Shown here in pieces: positions 31,801-39,206 of a stretch of DNA of 64,000 nucleotides. The DNA is from Nitzschia sp. DOCU1 (lineage: Eukaryota; Bacillariophyta; Bacillariophyceae; Bacillariales; Bacillariaceae): the NCBI GenBank assembly GCA_951394045.1, contig OX595994.1:620001-684000 (forward strand). Direction: 5' to 3'. The position numbers and the translations under genes were made by a program. Positions within the stretch are counted from its first letter, which is position 1; each line of letters opens with the position of its first letter. Under the pieces are notes generated by a model. It had not been told where the DNA came from and ran no database searches. It worked only from the letters and a program-made list of their open reading frames with translations.

Positions 31801-32582
31801 TTCGGCATCCGGCCCGATGCCAAGTCAGGAAGGAAACTTTGACAAAAATCTCTGCTAATGATGCCCAACAAATACTCCGATGGCATCCAAATGTAGTCAA
31901 CGTAAACCTCGTTGAAGATAAGCTCGGGTGGGAACGGCTTTGCCCGTCGGTAGCTCGTCAGGTCCATGTCATAGTGGAACCTGGAATTGGTAGGATTGCG
32001 ATTGACAGTGTAAACCCGCCGTTGAATTCCATCGTTTTCAGTTGCAACAATCCGCGCTTCATCTCGTATCCGCTGCCGTAGGGAGGATGGTAGCTTTGTC
32101 GCCTCTTGGTACAAAGTTTCAATATTTCGAACATAGCCAGGGCGTTCCATTCCGATGTAGAGGATGTTGTAGTCGCGACGAGGGGGTTTTCGTCCATTAC
32201 GAAGCCTTCTCATGGACGCATTTTTCTTTTCCCGGTTACATTTGTACCGAGTTGAAAGTTCGTCGTAAACAAATTGATGTAGTACCAATAGTTTAGGATC
32301 GCGGCTGTGGAGGAAGGTTGTTTCTTGGACATCAAGGGATTCTGCTCGTTGGTTTGCTGTGACGATGATTGTGTCAGCGCCAATCGAGGATGTTGGAAGA
32401 AGAACTTTTTTGTTAAAAAAGAACACAAGGGCTCGCCGTTGATCGGTCTCTTGTGTGTATACGGCGCTGATTGCACGATAAATAAAGCTCCTCTTAGTAA
32501 GGTGGATAGAGGCGACGCCTTGAACATCCACAGAAAGGGTCGGCTCGGTTCGACCACCCGAGCGTTTGTAGGATGAGGTCAT
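28860..32582 (-). CDS. 1240-aa uncharacterised transposon protein
   Basis: Intact single exon from a true ATG at 32582. I do not recognise the family. The N-terminal ~150 residues end in a basic stretch (MRRLRNGRKPPRRDYN). Residues ~390-420 contain a cysteine cluster, VTCPFCHLYLRPRRMCCQSL, that could bind zinc. An acidic linker (PDDDEDNQSCDDGSS) and a basic segment follow. The C-terminal ~650 residues look folded, with YLVQLDWAMDSLLSHADEM, LCTTGLRISDAVSVLIGSAY and GLFICFLTSQFELLNG. TGLRISD resembles the first box of tyrosine recombinases and FRHTAS the second, but the spacing and the missing histidine make that unsafe. It faces the dioxygenase gene across a 650-bp intergenic stretch with repeated modules. 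A role in transposition is inferred from location only. Confidence 0.7.
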   Translation of the reverse strand: MTSSYKRSGGRTEPTLSVDVQGVASIHLTKRSFIYRAISAVYTQETDQRRALVFFFNKKVLLPTSSIGADTIIVTANQRAESLDVQETTFLHSRDPKLLVLHQFVYDELSTRYKCNREKKNASMRRLRNGRKPPRRDYNILYIGMERPGYVRNIETLYQEATKLPSSLRQRIRDEARIVATENDGIQRRVYTVNRNPTNSRFHYDMDLTSYRRAKPFPPELIFNEVYVDYIWMPSEYLLGIISRDFCQSFLPDLASGRMPKGGRVYLPLSFPILQRIFENWTPFLECHFLLRFLRPDQEEEMVLKRVTDSLDLKLLGKDDGVLPNGVLRSEVEELLETTCVTKPSLLYELLPLCFPDATLRCRFLCLSRREASDVPEAQPANLVNNSRDQVTCPFCHLYLRPRRMCCQSLSLRSPARSAVERAVKTDWWTGVIPDDDEDNQSCDDGSSCEWQERETKKDRVVKPPSNPRHNDRPTKAKMMQGDHDAVNRTIEKEMKMADSTSGPKGTLAILPRDQKMSSTMLRRNFRLANEQLIKSNFGPESYWVEKSDKISCTLWFGLREKVHTVSGRGFLEEFAKRYNITPEIMANNVDHLFLNSNRPCVINTHDVAGIQDKALGSLIKMPASLLGCSYLVQLDWAMDSLLSHADEMIDNSSIDSFRNVIAQHNGSCPRAGQSWKRANGVGVATPGLFASSKILSDSYRSALFRLNVIAHHQILEIMVGHLAEYDRQSRNDNTRLKVVKEWLDFLLPVSLSLEQRNLCTTGLRISDAVSVLIGSAYLHFDSMNGAKVGHSDQVTVVTKQIDWRNHVKREENISKLLSSQVPLVGSSVTVVNYGRSINDSQAAQMEGLADIDDPLIKEMMALNEVDFWQDASKLDQPQHFQRFSENLNPRMTVGYDYPFQHQAIPESANRSWYIGSFVNVWARFVRMYSPVVTFRHTASFVAFITRECNGQTLIIGLMEQELNKGRRVETETILRDLRVEALYEWLSLQVIGNRGHSGVISCKDFRYQKIDRMLFDVDTKGLDKSRKDCGLFICFLTSQFELLNGNQQSQQEALQMLTSAEYRKQKLGKRVTENIQLGCVRLSVGIQLAACLMLIPLPYATWAMLTKGSSGFYKAVEYLAGESTGDSLSTSEANAIANKTISVLRRHSVYATMSWLDQCCCLFHRWQITEDDRRKKDLILWSNDGALYTPIRVKEGTKKTWIQFLSKERQWESLENAIGRFVGDWNGVATVDGGLIGCI

Positions 32583-33231
32583 GTTTGGAAAGGATTATGT
32601 GAGCCTTCAAACGGATTTTCTGTGATGGTGTTGGGCTGCTGCCGCATCCTGGACCCTGCATACCAGGATAGAGATGGGTCGATTCGATTCATTCCACTCA
32701 CCAAAAATGATTTCGTGGTAGGTTTTCTACACGGGTAGGTGGATTAGACACTTCTGCAGTACTGAGTAAAAACTTGTCTCGACGGCTCATTGTGTGACCG
32801 TTTAGAAATCGATGAAAGGGCGTATTAAATTAATGGGTCTACGATTGGCTGATTTTATTTCCTTTGTATTATCGTGTCTGTGGCGTTGGTTGGATAATCG
32901 GTTACCTTGAGAGGATTATGTGTTCCTTCAAACGGATTTTCTTGACTAGCTCGAATAGTGTGGTGGATAGGACAGTGGGCATATGTGATTATTTTGGCAG
33001 CCGTTTTCATTGGTGGGATCAGGTGGATAAATCCTCTTTGATTGGATACCGTATTTCAAAAGATGGAACCGGCCCATTGGGTGACCCTTCAGAAATCATT
33101 GCATGGGCATATCAAAATTTGAGAAGTCTGATTGGTTGTTGTGTTGGAGCCGTTGCTTGGCGAAGAAGGTTGTTGGAATAGAAGCAAAGGGTAAGTGATG
33201 AATTTGTTGTGGCAGTCGTTGTAGATTGAAA
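32583..33231. promoter_or_regulatory. Divergent promoter region with duplicated modules
   Basis: This gap separates the 1240-aa gene (minus) from the dioxygenase gene (plus). It holds a degenerate tandem duplication of about 0.3 kb. The first unit has AAGGATTATGTGAGCC and CTTCAAACGGATTTTC (32590-32620), then CATTGTGTGACCG (32788-32800) and GAAAGGGCGTATT. The second has GAGGATTATGTGTTCC and CTTCAAACGGATTTT (32911-32940), then CATTGGGTGACCC (33075-33087) and CATGGGCATATC. Similar blocks occur upstream of the LRR gene at 22156-22250 and near 28769. The repeated use of the same pair of motifs between the element's own genes suggests shared promoter or transposase-binding modules. Confidence 0.55.
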
Positions 33232-34224
33232 ATGGAGGAGGCAGTTGCACCACCCGTCCCAGCTGTGGGGGCACCACAGGATTTTATTACCGATTACCCT
33301 AGGCGGTATTTCAATTTCCGTACACAGGTTGTCTTGCATGGCAAGAGTAAAGGTCGAAGATTGAGGCAGATGTTGCTGCAGAAACGAGAAGAATTGAAAG
33401 ACCGGTCGCTGAAGCTGGAAGCTGGAAGAGATGTTGCTCACGAGATTGGTTTCCTTTTCGGCTCATGGATGGCAAACAAGCTGTCAAGCAGGACGGTTAG
33501 GCGAGATACAAAGAAAAAGGTGGAGTTGCCCGATGGTTCTGTCAAATATAGGAGATTGCGATACGATAATTGGGAGGACGAGTTCAAGGATCTTGGGTTT
33601 ATTTTGTTGCACGATGTTTTCGATGAAGATGGGCTGACAGCAATCCGCAGTGAATTATTTGATAGGAGCAGGAAGAAGGCTCGACAAGGTGATGAATTCA
33701 AGTGGGAGACCATGTTTAACGGAGCGGTCAGTCGAAAATATCTGTTTGAGCAAAAGGCAAGTGGGCGATGGGGGATAAAGTTGGATGGTTGCCCGGTCAC
33801 TTCGGGTTTCATCGATGGACTGAAGGAGGTCATGGGGTGGTTGGAGAGACGGTATTGTGATGTTGCGTACATCAAGCCTTTCAAGAATCAAGCTGCTATT
33901 GCCGCTGGGAAGAAGGATCCAGAGTTGCACGTGGATATGGATACGGACGAGCTCGAGACGACCAGGTGGGGGTGTCCGGAATATCCCATCGTGATATTTT
34001 TAAACCTCGACAATGGCAAGATGTTGAAAATTTGGCATCAGAAACTTGGTGGTACTAGGGGGCGGCACGGAAGTCCCTACCTAATGGAGGTCCCTCCAGG
34101 TGCTGTTCTTATATGGGATCCCACCAAGTTCAAGCATGCTACAGCTGCCATAATGGCAGATCCAACCTATACAGACCCACCTCACCGGGTGAATATATTA
34201 TTGCATGGAGTGGGAGGATTGTAG
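33232..34224 (+). CDS. Predicted 2-oxoglutarate/Fe(II)-dependent dioxygenase, transposon-encoded
   Basis: Intact single exon, 330 residues from the ATG at 33232. The C-terminal 130 residues show the double-stranded beta-helix signature: an HxD pair (H233, D235 in ELHVDMDTDE), strand YPIVIFLNLDNGKML, the turn VPPGAVLIWDP, the distal iron histidine in KFKHATAA (H302), and an arginine in PHRVNILLHG (R319) at the place where these enzymes bind 2-oxoglutarate. The N-terminal part is basic, and RYDNWEDEFKDLGFILLHDVFDEDGL resembles the lead-in helix and strand of prolyl-hydroxylase/PhyH-type oxygenases. The substrate is unknown. TET/JBP enzymes of this superfamily accompany KDZ transposons in fungi, so a DNA-base-modifying role is an attractive guess, but the TET/JBP signature is not demonstrated. 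AATAAA-like signals follow the stop. Confidence 0.75.
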   Translation: MEEAVAPPVPAVGAPQDFITDYPRRYFNFRTQVVLHGKSKGRRLRQMLLQKREELKDRSLKLEAGRDVAHEIGFLFGSWMANKLSSRTVRRDTKKKVELPDGSVKYRRLRYDNWEDEFKDLGFILLHDVFDEDGLTAIRSELFDRSRKKARQGDEFKWETMFNGAVSRKYLFEQKASGRWGIKLDGCPVTSGFIDGLKEVMGWLERRYCDVAYIKPFKNQAAIAAGKKDPELHVDMDTDELETTRWGCPEYPIVIFLNLDNGKMLKIWHQKLGGTRGRHGSPYLMEVPPGAVLIWDPTKFKHATAAIMADPTYTDPPHRVNILLHGVGGL

Positions 34225-34331
34225 TAAATAAATTAAATAAAGAATAGATTGAGCTAGTTCTTTATTACTAGTATTAATGTTGTGGTACTGTCCGGTAGGA
34301 TCGTTGGAGACCGTTGATTAGTGGATGATAC

Positions 34332-34727
34332 TTACTTAGTTTGGTTGGTAGGTGCCACAAAGTTGTGAACTTCTGTTATATGAAGGGACATAGCAAGGCT
34401 GCGGTCTGCTTGCATTTGGGGTGTCTGGTTGATGGCGCTTTCTGGGTTTTTCTTCTTTTGCTGGGCTGTTCCATGAAGCCACTGTGATATAGTAGATTGG
34501 TTGGGTTCATGTGGAGTATGAGTCTTTTTCTTGGTATAAGAAGAGCGCCATTTGCGGTAGTGCGAGCGGACTTTGATTCTTCCCCGTTTGTTGTTGTTCG
34601 TGGTGGCCACAGGGGCGGTCATGTCACGGAGACGCTTTGCTAATTCCGATAGGGGAAGCTGCGGAAATCCCTCTGCATCGAAGTAGGTATCTTCTGGGTC
34701 TTGGGTAATGTTGTTGGGAGTCGGCAT
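34332..34727 (-). CDS. Small basic hypothetical protein of the transposon
   Basis: Frame of 131 residues from an ATG at 34727. The sequence is polar with a basic middle (NNNKRGRIKVRSHYRKWRSS, then KKKTHTPHEP) and no recognisable domain. The last codons run into AA|GTAAGTATC, a perfect-looking splice donor, so the real protein may continue in a further exon that I could not define. It lies tail to tail with the dioxygenase gene. A DNA-binding accessory role would fit but is not shown, and the frame could also be chance. Confidence 0.35.
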   Translation of the reverse strand: MPTPNNITQDPEDTYFDAEGFPQLPLSELAKRLRDMTAPVATTNNNKRGRIKVRSHYRKWRSSYTKKKTHTPHEPNQSTISQWLHGTAQQKKKNPESAINQTPQMQADRSLAMSLHITEVHNFVAPTNQTK

Positions 34728-35336
34728 TTGGTGGCAGGCAGTGGGCGATTTGTGTGTAGTAGGAAGTTGAGGAGTGGGTTTTGTCTTTTATGCCACAATG
34801 ATATTGGGCGTGAAAAACTTGCGGCAGGGATTACCGTTGATATAGGATTGGCAGTTGATGGGGCGTGTAAGTGAGTTGCAACGGTAGCATTTGAGATGGA
34901 TTGCTAGATAGAATTTGGAAAGAGGATGGGAATTTCACGTTAGAGGGCCAAGTTGGAAGGGCAGTTCCTAAAGTTGAGAGAATCTGGAATTTGCTTATGG
35001 GGACTGGGAGGTTGACATAGGAATGCGGGGGGTTGGTCCAATCTTTATGGTTACATCATAGGTTGGATGCACGGGTAGTCGATGTGGTTCAGGATTAGAG
35101 TACTGGGTTGAAAGTGTGGATGATGAATGTGAAAGGGAATGTTGGTGCGATGTCGGATTTGAGGGCAGACTTTGAATGTGTGGCATGGATGCGACGTGGT
35201 TCGGGAGATGAGGGTGGCATGAGGGGGGGGGGGATATGATTTGTTCCTAATTGAGGATTGGGGGGCAATATTGTGGAGTGGGATTCTTAAGTCAAATCTA
35301 TAGGGCATACCTAATTTAAATTCAATAGTACGAGAT
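34728..35336. other. Right subterminal region of the 15.4-kb element
   Basis: No supported gene. The plus strand is G-rich with a G-run at 35224-35233, the mirror image of the C-rich left end. Short frames on the minus strand are proline/serine-rich translations of this skew. Possible transposase-binding region by analogy with other large TIR elements. Confidence 0.5.
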
Positions 35337-35358
35337 TGCATTTTCCGGCCCTCTGATG
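35337..35358 (-). repeat. Right terminal inverted repeat
   Basis: Reading inward on the minus strand it begins CATCAGAGGGCCGGAAAATG, matching the left end with one mismatch in 22 bp. It is followed by TT (35359-35360), the target duplication, then the rest of the LTR. Confidence 0.93.
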
Positions 35359-35360
35359 TT

Positions 35361-35771
35361 TGACATGCATCGACAACAATCCGAACAGGAGGTTGATGCC
35401 TCTTGTAGTAGACTAGCTACGACGTTGTACTAGGGTTCTTTGGACGTCGTCAGCTACTCTGGAATAAAGTATAGCTACCTCGATGTCATCGAGGTGCCAG
35501 ATCTTAGGTGGCATTGACACTAGGATCTCATCGGCATTCGACTAGCTGGAGTCATGCGCGATGCCTGCGTCATGCAACGTCACGTCGTCGGTGACGTCAA
35601 TAGGTTATGGGCCTTGTCCGACGATGTCCGAGACCGGCCTAGCGTTCGCGTCCGCGCGCAACGCTTTCGTCATGCTACGTCATCACACATGATGTCACAC
35701 ATGACTAAATAGACTAATATTATTGGACTACAATCATTCGAAGGAGTCGACGTGTAAAGCAGTGTACTGCA
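35361..35771 (-). repeat. 3' LTR, proximal 411 bp
   Basis: Matches 40555-40965 of the intact LTR; the single difference I noticed is C versus T in ATGATGTCACAC / ATGATGTTACAC (near 35696). It contains a palindromic TGACGTCA at 35592-35599, a CRE/bZIP core, also present in the other LTR. The LTR ends in TGCA on the plus strand and is bordered by the polypurine tract. Confidence 0.95.
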
Positions 35772-35798
35772 CCCGCCCCCATGATGGAGGGACAGGAC

Positions 35799-38700
35799 TT
35801 AACTATGATAGGGATGTATGTTACGAATGTTCCAAGTCTGAGTAACTGCACCCTTCTGGATACGTACTGTACCGTTGTCATTCACGGCGACTATTGGATA
35901 CGGACCATCGTAAGGGTTAGCACCAAACTTACGTTGTTGGTCCTGCTTGATCATGATCTGTTGGCCTACGTGATACTCATACGGTAATCGCGTTTTGTTT
36001 TCTGCCGCATTGTTCTTCGCAATGCGTTGCATCTTGCGCTCACGGATGAGCTTCCAATTAGCTTCGAAGCGGGTGTTGAGAATGGCATCTCTACCGAAAA
36101 CTAGTTGCATCGGCGTAGCCTGTAGCGTCGTGTGATATGTCGCGCGCACGGCGAACATCACGGCTGCCAGGATTCCATCGAGTCCGACGGTATCGTCTGA
36201 GTGCTGCAGTTCAAACGTACGAATCATATCCCCGATAGTTTGGTGTACTCGTTCGAGTATTGCGTTCGCCTGCGGGTTTCTCGCAGTGATTGGGCGCGCA
36301 AGCACGCCATAGTCTTCCTTGACCATTCGCCGGAATTCGCCCATGAACTCCGTGCCGCGGTCATAAATAACTTGTTGTGGCCACGGGTATCTTGTGAACC
36401 ACGTCTTTTCGGCTAATTCGGCGATACTAAAAGCCTCTTTATTGGGTACGCGAACCATCTCAAACCAGCCAGTTGCCGGATCAATCATGGTAAGGCACCA
36501 AAGCTCGAGTTGTTTCTGTTTACCCTTATTTCGTTTACCCTGGTTAATCGAGTAGGGGCCTATGAGATCGACACATAGGATTTCCCAGGGTTCGCTCTCG
36601 GGTTCCTTAATTGGCAGGTGCCCATACTTAAGGGTCTTGCGCTTTGTTAATTGGCACAACCTGCATTTCTTGCAGATGTCGACGATGTCGGTTCGCAGTC
36701 CTTTCCAGTAGAAATGCTGCCGAATCGTGTGCTCCGTACGGGTCTCCCCCGGGTGACACAGTGTCTCGTGGTACCACTCAACGCATCGGCGTTGGAGTGA
36801 CTGCGGAATAACTATCTTACAATCTCTAACTACTAGAGGACGTTTCTTACCGCCCCCACGAAAAACCTTTACACTATATCTACTGTCCGACGCTGCCTTT
36901 TGGAGCAGCGCGGTATCTTTTCGCTGATGTCGCATAATGTACTTGTAGGTAAGGGGGAAGACGCTTTCAGGTAGTTCATCGCCCCCAAAGTACTCTGCGA
37001 AATTGGCCTCGGTAAAGGGCTTTTCGTCCTTACCAAGTCGACTAAGGGCGTCCGCTACTACATTCGTCTCACCTCGAACGTAGACAAGTTCGGGACCATA
37101 CTCTTCGAGGATGAGTCGCCAGCGCATAACGCGTTCAGTATTGAAGTTTTTATAGGTTAGATTCTTGTGGTCGGTGTAGACGCGAATCTGTTGACCTAGG
37201 AGAATCGTACGGAACTCCTTGAGTGTTTCTACAATAGCTAGTAGTTCCCGCTCGGTAGTGGTATACCGTGTCTGCGCGGGATTGAGTTTGCGACTATAGA
37301 ACGCGATAGGCTTACCGTTCTGCGAGATGACCGCGCCAAGCTGCGTGTCGCTCGCGTCAGTATGTATATCAAACGGTAGATGAAAGTTCGGGTAAGTTAG
37401 GAGAACCTCCTTACTTATTATTTTCTTCATCGTGTCAAATGCCTCTTGGTGCGCGCCGGTCCACTCCCACTTAGCTGTTTTCGACGTAAGTGATGCGAGC
37501 GGGGCGAGGATGTGCGAACGGCGCACCCACATGTCGCGATAATAATTCACGATACCGATGAAAGCGCGTAGTTCCTTTTTATTGCGCGGTGCGAGCATGG
37601 CTTGGATTGCTTGCACTTTGGTTGCTACTGGTTGGATGCCGTCGCGGGTAATCCAGTAGCCAAGGTATTCGAGCTCCGCTTTCGCGAAGAAGGACTTCTT
37701 GATGTTCACCTTGAGTCCCGTGTCTTTCAGACGTTGTAGTACCACGTCGAGTTTCTCTAGGTGGTCTAGGTAACTACCCTTTGTAAGTACTAGAAGATCG
37801 TCTATGTACGTACGTATGTACTCTAGGTCTGCGAACAGCGACGACATCTTTTCCTGGAAGATATCGGGGCTATTGCTGAGTCCCATAGGTAGTCGCTGCA
37901 TCTCATATTTTCCCCATGGGAAGACGAGAGTGCAAAGTTTCTTTGCGTTCGGACTAAGTTCCACATGGTAGTAGCCCATGTTTAGGTCTAAACTAGTAGC
38001 GTACTGAAAACCTTCTAGTTTTAACAGTAGCTCTTGTATCTTTGGTAGCGGGAATGGCTTCCGCTTGATTCGCTTGTTGAGCTCGCGGAAGTCGTTTATG
38101 AACCGTACCGTCTTGTCCTTCTTTGGTATGATGAACGACGGTGCCGCCCATTCAGAGCGGTTGACTTTCTTTAGTACGCCGACTGCGCAGAGGCGATCGA
38201 CCTCGTCGCGTAGCGTCTGTTCATATGCCTTCGGCACTGGATATGGCCTCGCATGATATGGCGTGACATTAGGCTTTAGCTCGATATCATAGGGCTCGCC
38301 TTTCCAAGTTCCGAGCGTGCCGTCAAAGAGCGTCTCATGTTTCTGAAGAAGCGTCTTGAGGGCGGATTTATCTTCTTCCGACAGATGGTCCATCTCGGAG
38401 ATTTTCTGCGGAATGTCCGCTGGGGCATATTTAGCGTCTAAGATTTGTTTAATAGACTTGGCACCACCATCTGCGTCGGCCTGCCAGGCGTCTTCGTTGG
38501 GCGTCTCGCCATATATCTTCATTGCTATAGCAGCTAAATCCCATTCGACTTCCCTTGTCTTGAAGTCGAACTTGACACCTAGTTCTCGCAGAAGATCTCT
38601 GCCAATGATCATGTCGTAGTTGCCAAGGTCGGATGTCACCTGGAAGACCCATTCAATCACCCTATTGGCATGAAATTCCGGAAGTTTAAACTGGATTTTT

Positions 38701-39170
38701 ACTTCGCGGTGTGTCTCGACGACACCTCCAGCTGTCGTGAAGGTGGTTCTCGATGGTGTCGTCCTGACACGTAGTTTCCTGACATGCTTCTCGGAGATCA
38801 GTCCTCGTGATGCTCCGGTGTCTAGTAGCGTCGTCAACGCTGCCGCCTTGGCCTTGCCTAGGCGCGTGTTAATTTGCGCGAAACAGTACGGAATTTCGTC
38901 TGGCGCGGTTTTCTGGCGTTTTGGTGAGCTCCGGTTGTACAGTCGCGTTATCGCGTGCGATTCCGCCGCGATACGGTAATTAATGCATTGGTCCAATGAG
39001 GCGAAGACCTCGCCCGGCTCGGACGGTATATAGACGGATGGGCTCGCATGTCGTGCCCCATCGTGTTGCTCGTGGAAAACGAAAACTTCGTCACATCCGC
39101 AATTTTTGCGTTTCCCACCTACTCTTTCAGAGATTTTGTAATAGGATAACTCGTCCTTATGATTATGCAT
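35799..39170 (-). CDS. pol: Ty3/gypsy Pol polyprotein (protease, RT, RNase H, integrase)
   Basis: Intact frame of 1123 residues from ATG 39170. Domains in order: aspartic protease with LLDTGASRG (active Asp at 117); reverse transcriptase with FINDFRELNK, LPMGLSNSP and the catalytic YIDD (455-458); RNase H with DIHTDASDTQLGA (604) and YTDHKNLTY; integrase with the zinc-binding His/His (801, 806) and Cys/Cys (CKKCRLC, 833-839) pairs, and a catalytic triad that I place at CVDLIGPY, YDRGTEF and NAILERVHQ. The C-terminus (GPYPIVAVNDNGTV) is a GPY/F-like module; no chromodomain is seen. It is in the same frame as gag, 12 codons after the gag TGA. The polyprotein reverse-transcribes and integrates the element; cleavage sites cannot be placed. 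Confidence 0.95.
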   Translation of the reverse strand: MHNHKDELSYYKISERVGGKRKNCGCDEVFVFHEQHDGARHASPSVYIPSEPGEVFASLDQCINYRIAAESHAITRLYNRSSPKRQKTAPDEIPYCFAQINTRLGKAKAAALTTLLDTGASRGLISEKHVRKLRVRTTPSRTTFTTAGGVVETHREVKIQFKLPEFHANRVIEWVFQVTSDLGNYDMIIGRDLLRELGVKFDFKTREVEWDLAAIAMKIYGETPNEDAWQADADGGAKSIKQILDAKYAPADIPQKISEMDHLSEEDKSALKTLLQKHETLFDGTLGTWKGEPYDIELKPNVTPYHARPYPVPKAYEQTLRDEVDRLCAVGVLKKVNRSEWAAPSFIIPKKDKTVRFINDFRELNKRIKRKPFPLPKIQELLLKLEGFQYATSLDLNMGYYHVELSPNAKKLCTLVFPWGKYEMQRLPMGLSNSPDIFQEKMSSLFADLEYIRTYIDDLLVLTKGSYLDHLEKLDVVLQRLKDTGLKVNIKKSFFAKAELEYLGYWITRDGIQPVATKVQAIQAMLAPRNKKELRAFIGIVNYYRDMWVRRSHILAPLASLTSKTAKWEWTGAHQEAFDTMKKIISKEVLLTYPNFHLPFDIHTDASDTQLGAVISQNGKPIAFYSRKLNPAQTRYTTTERELLAIVETLKEFRTILLGQQIRVYTDHKNLTYKNFNTERVMRWRLILEEYGPELVYVRGETNVVADALSRLGKDEKPFTEANFAEYFGGDELPESVFPLTYKYIMRHQRKDTALLQKAASDSRYSVKVFRGGGKKRPLVVRDCKIVIPQSLQRRCVEWYHETLCHPGETRTEHTIRQHFYWKGLRTDIVDICKKCRLCQLTKRKTLKYGHLPIKEPESEPWEILCVDLIGPYSINQGKRNKGKQKQLELWCLTMIDPATGWFEMVRVPNKEAFSIAELAEKTWFTRYPWPQQVIYDRGTEFMGEFRRMVKEDYGVLARPITARNPQANAILERVHQTIGDMIRTFELQHSDDTVGLDGILAAVMFAVRATYHTTLQATPMQLVFGRDAILNTRFEANWKLIRERKMQRIAKNNAAENKTRLPYEYHVGQQIMIKQDQQRKFGANPYDGPYPIVAVNDNGTVRIQKGAVTQTWNIRNIHPYHS

Positions 39171-39206
39171 TAAACTAGATTTTTCGTGTACAACTCGCTC
39201 ACACCT

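Larger units (their letters stand above)
19937..35358. mobile_element. 15,422-bp TIR DNA transposon inserted in the Ty3 LTR
   Basis: The ends are inverted copies of each other: the left end starts CATCAGAGGGCCGGCAAA and the right end, read inward, starts CATCAGAGGGCCGGAAAA. They form a 22-bp terminal inverted repeat with one mismatch. TT flanks both ends, and removing the element plus one TT restores the LTR exactly as in the intact copy at 40540-40570. Contents, left to right: 358-aa protein (-), LRR gene (+, frameshifted), 1198-aa zinc-finger protein (+), repeat array, 1240-aa protein (-), repeated promoter-like modules, predicted 2OG-Fe(II) dioxygenase (+), small basic protein (-). The 2-bp duplication, large size and 1198-aa protein suggest a CACTA/Plavaka-like (TNP2/KDZ-type) element, but this classification is inference. 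Confidence 0.9.

Noticed and set aside
28860..32582. Tyrosine-recombinase reading of the 1240-aa protein (TGLRISD, FRHTAS, GHS...Y)
   Set aside because: Spacing between the boxes is too long, the histidine three residues before the second arginine is absent, and the tyrosine is two residues out of place. The inverted-repeat ends also fit a DDE-type element better.
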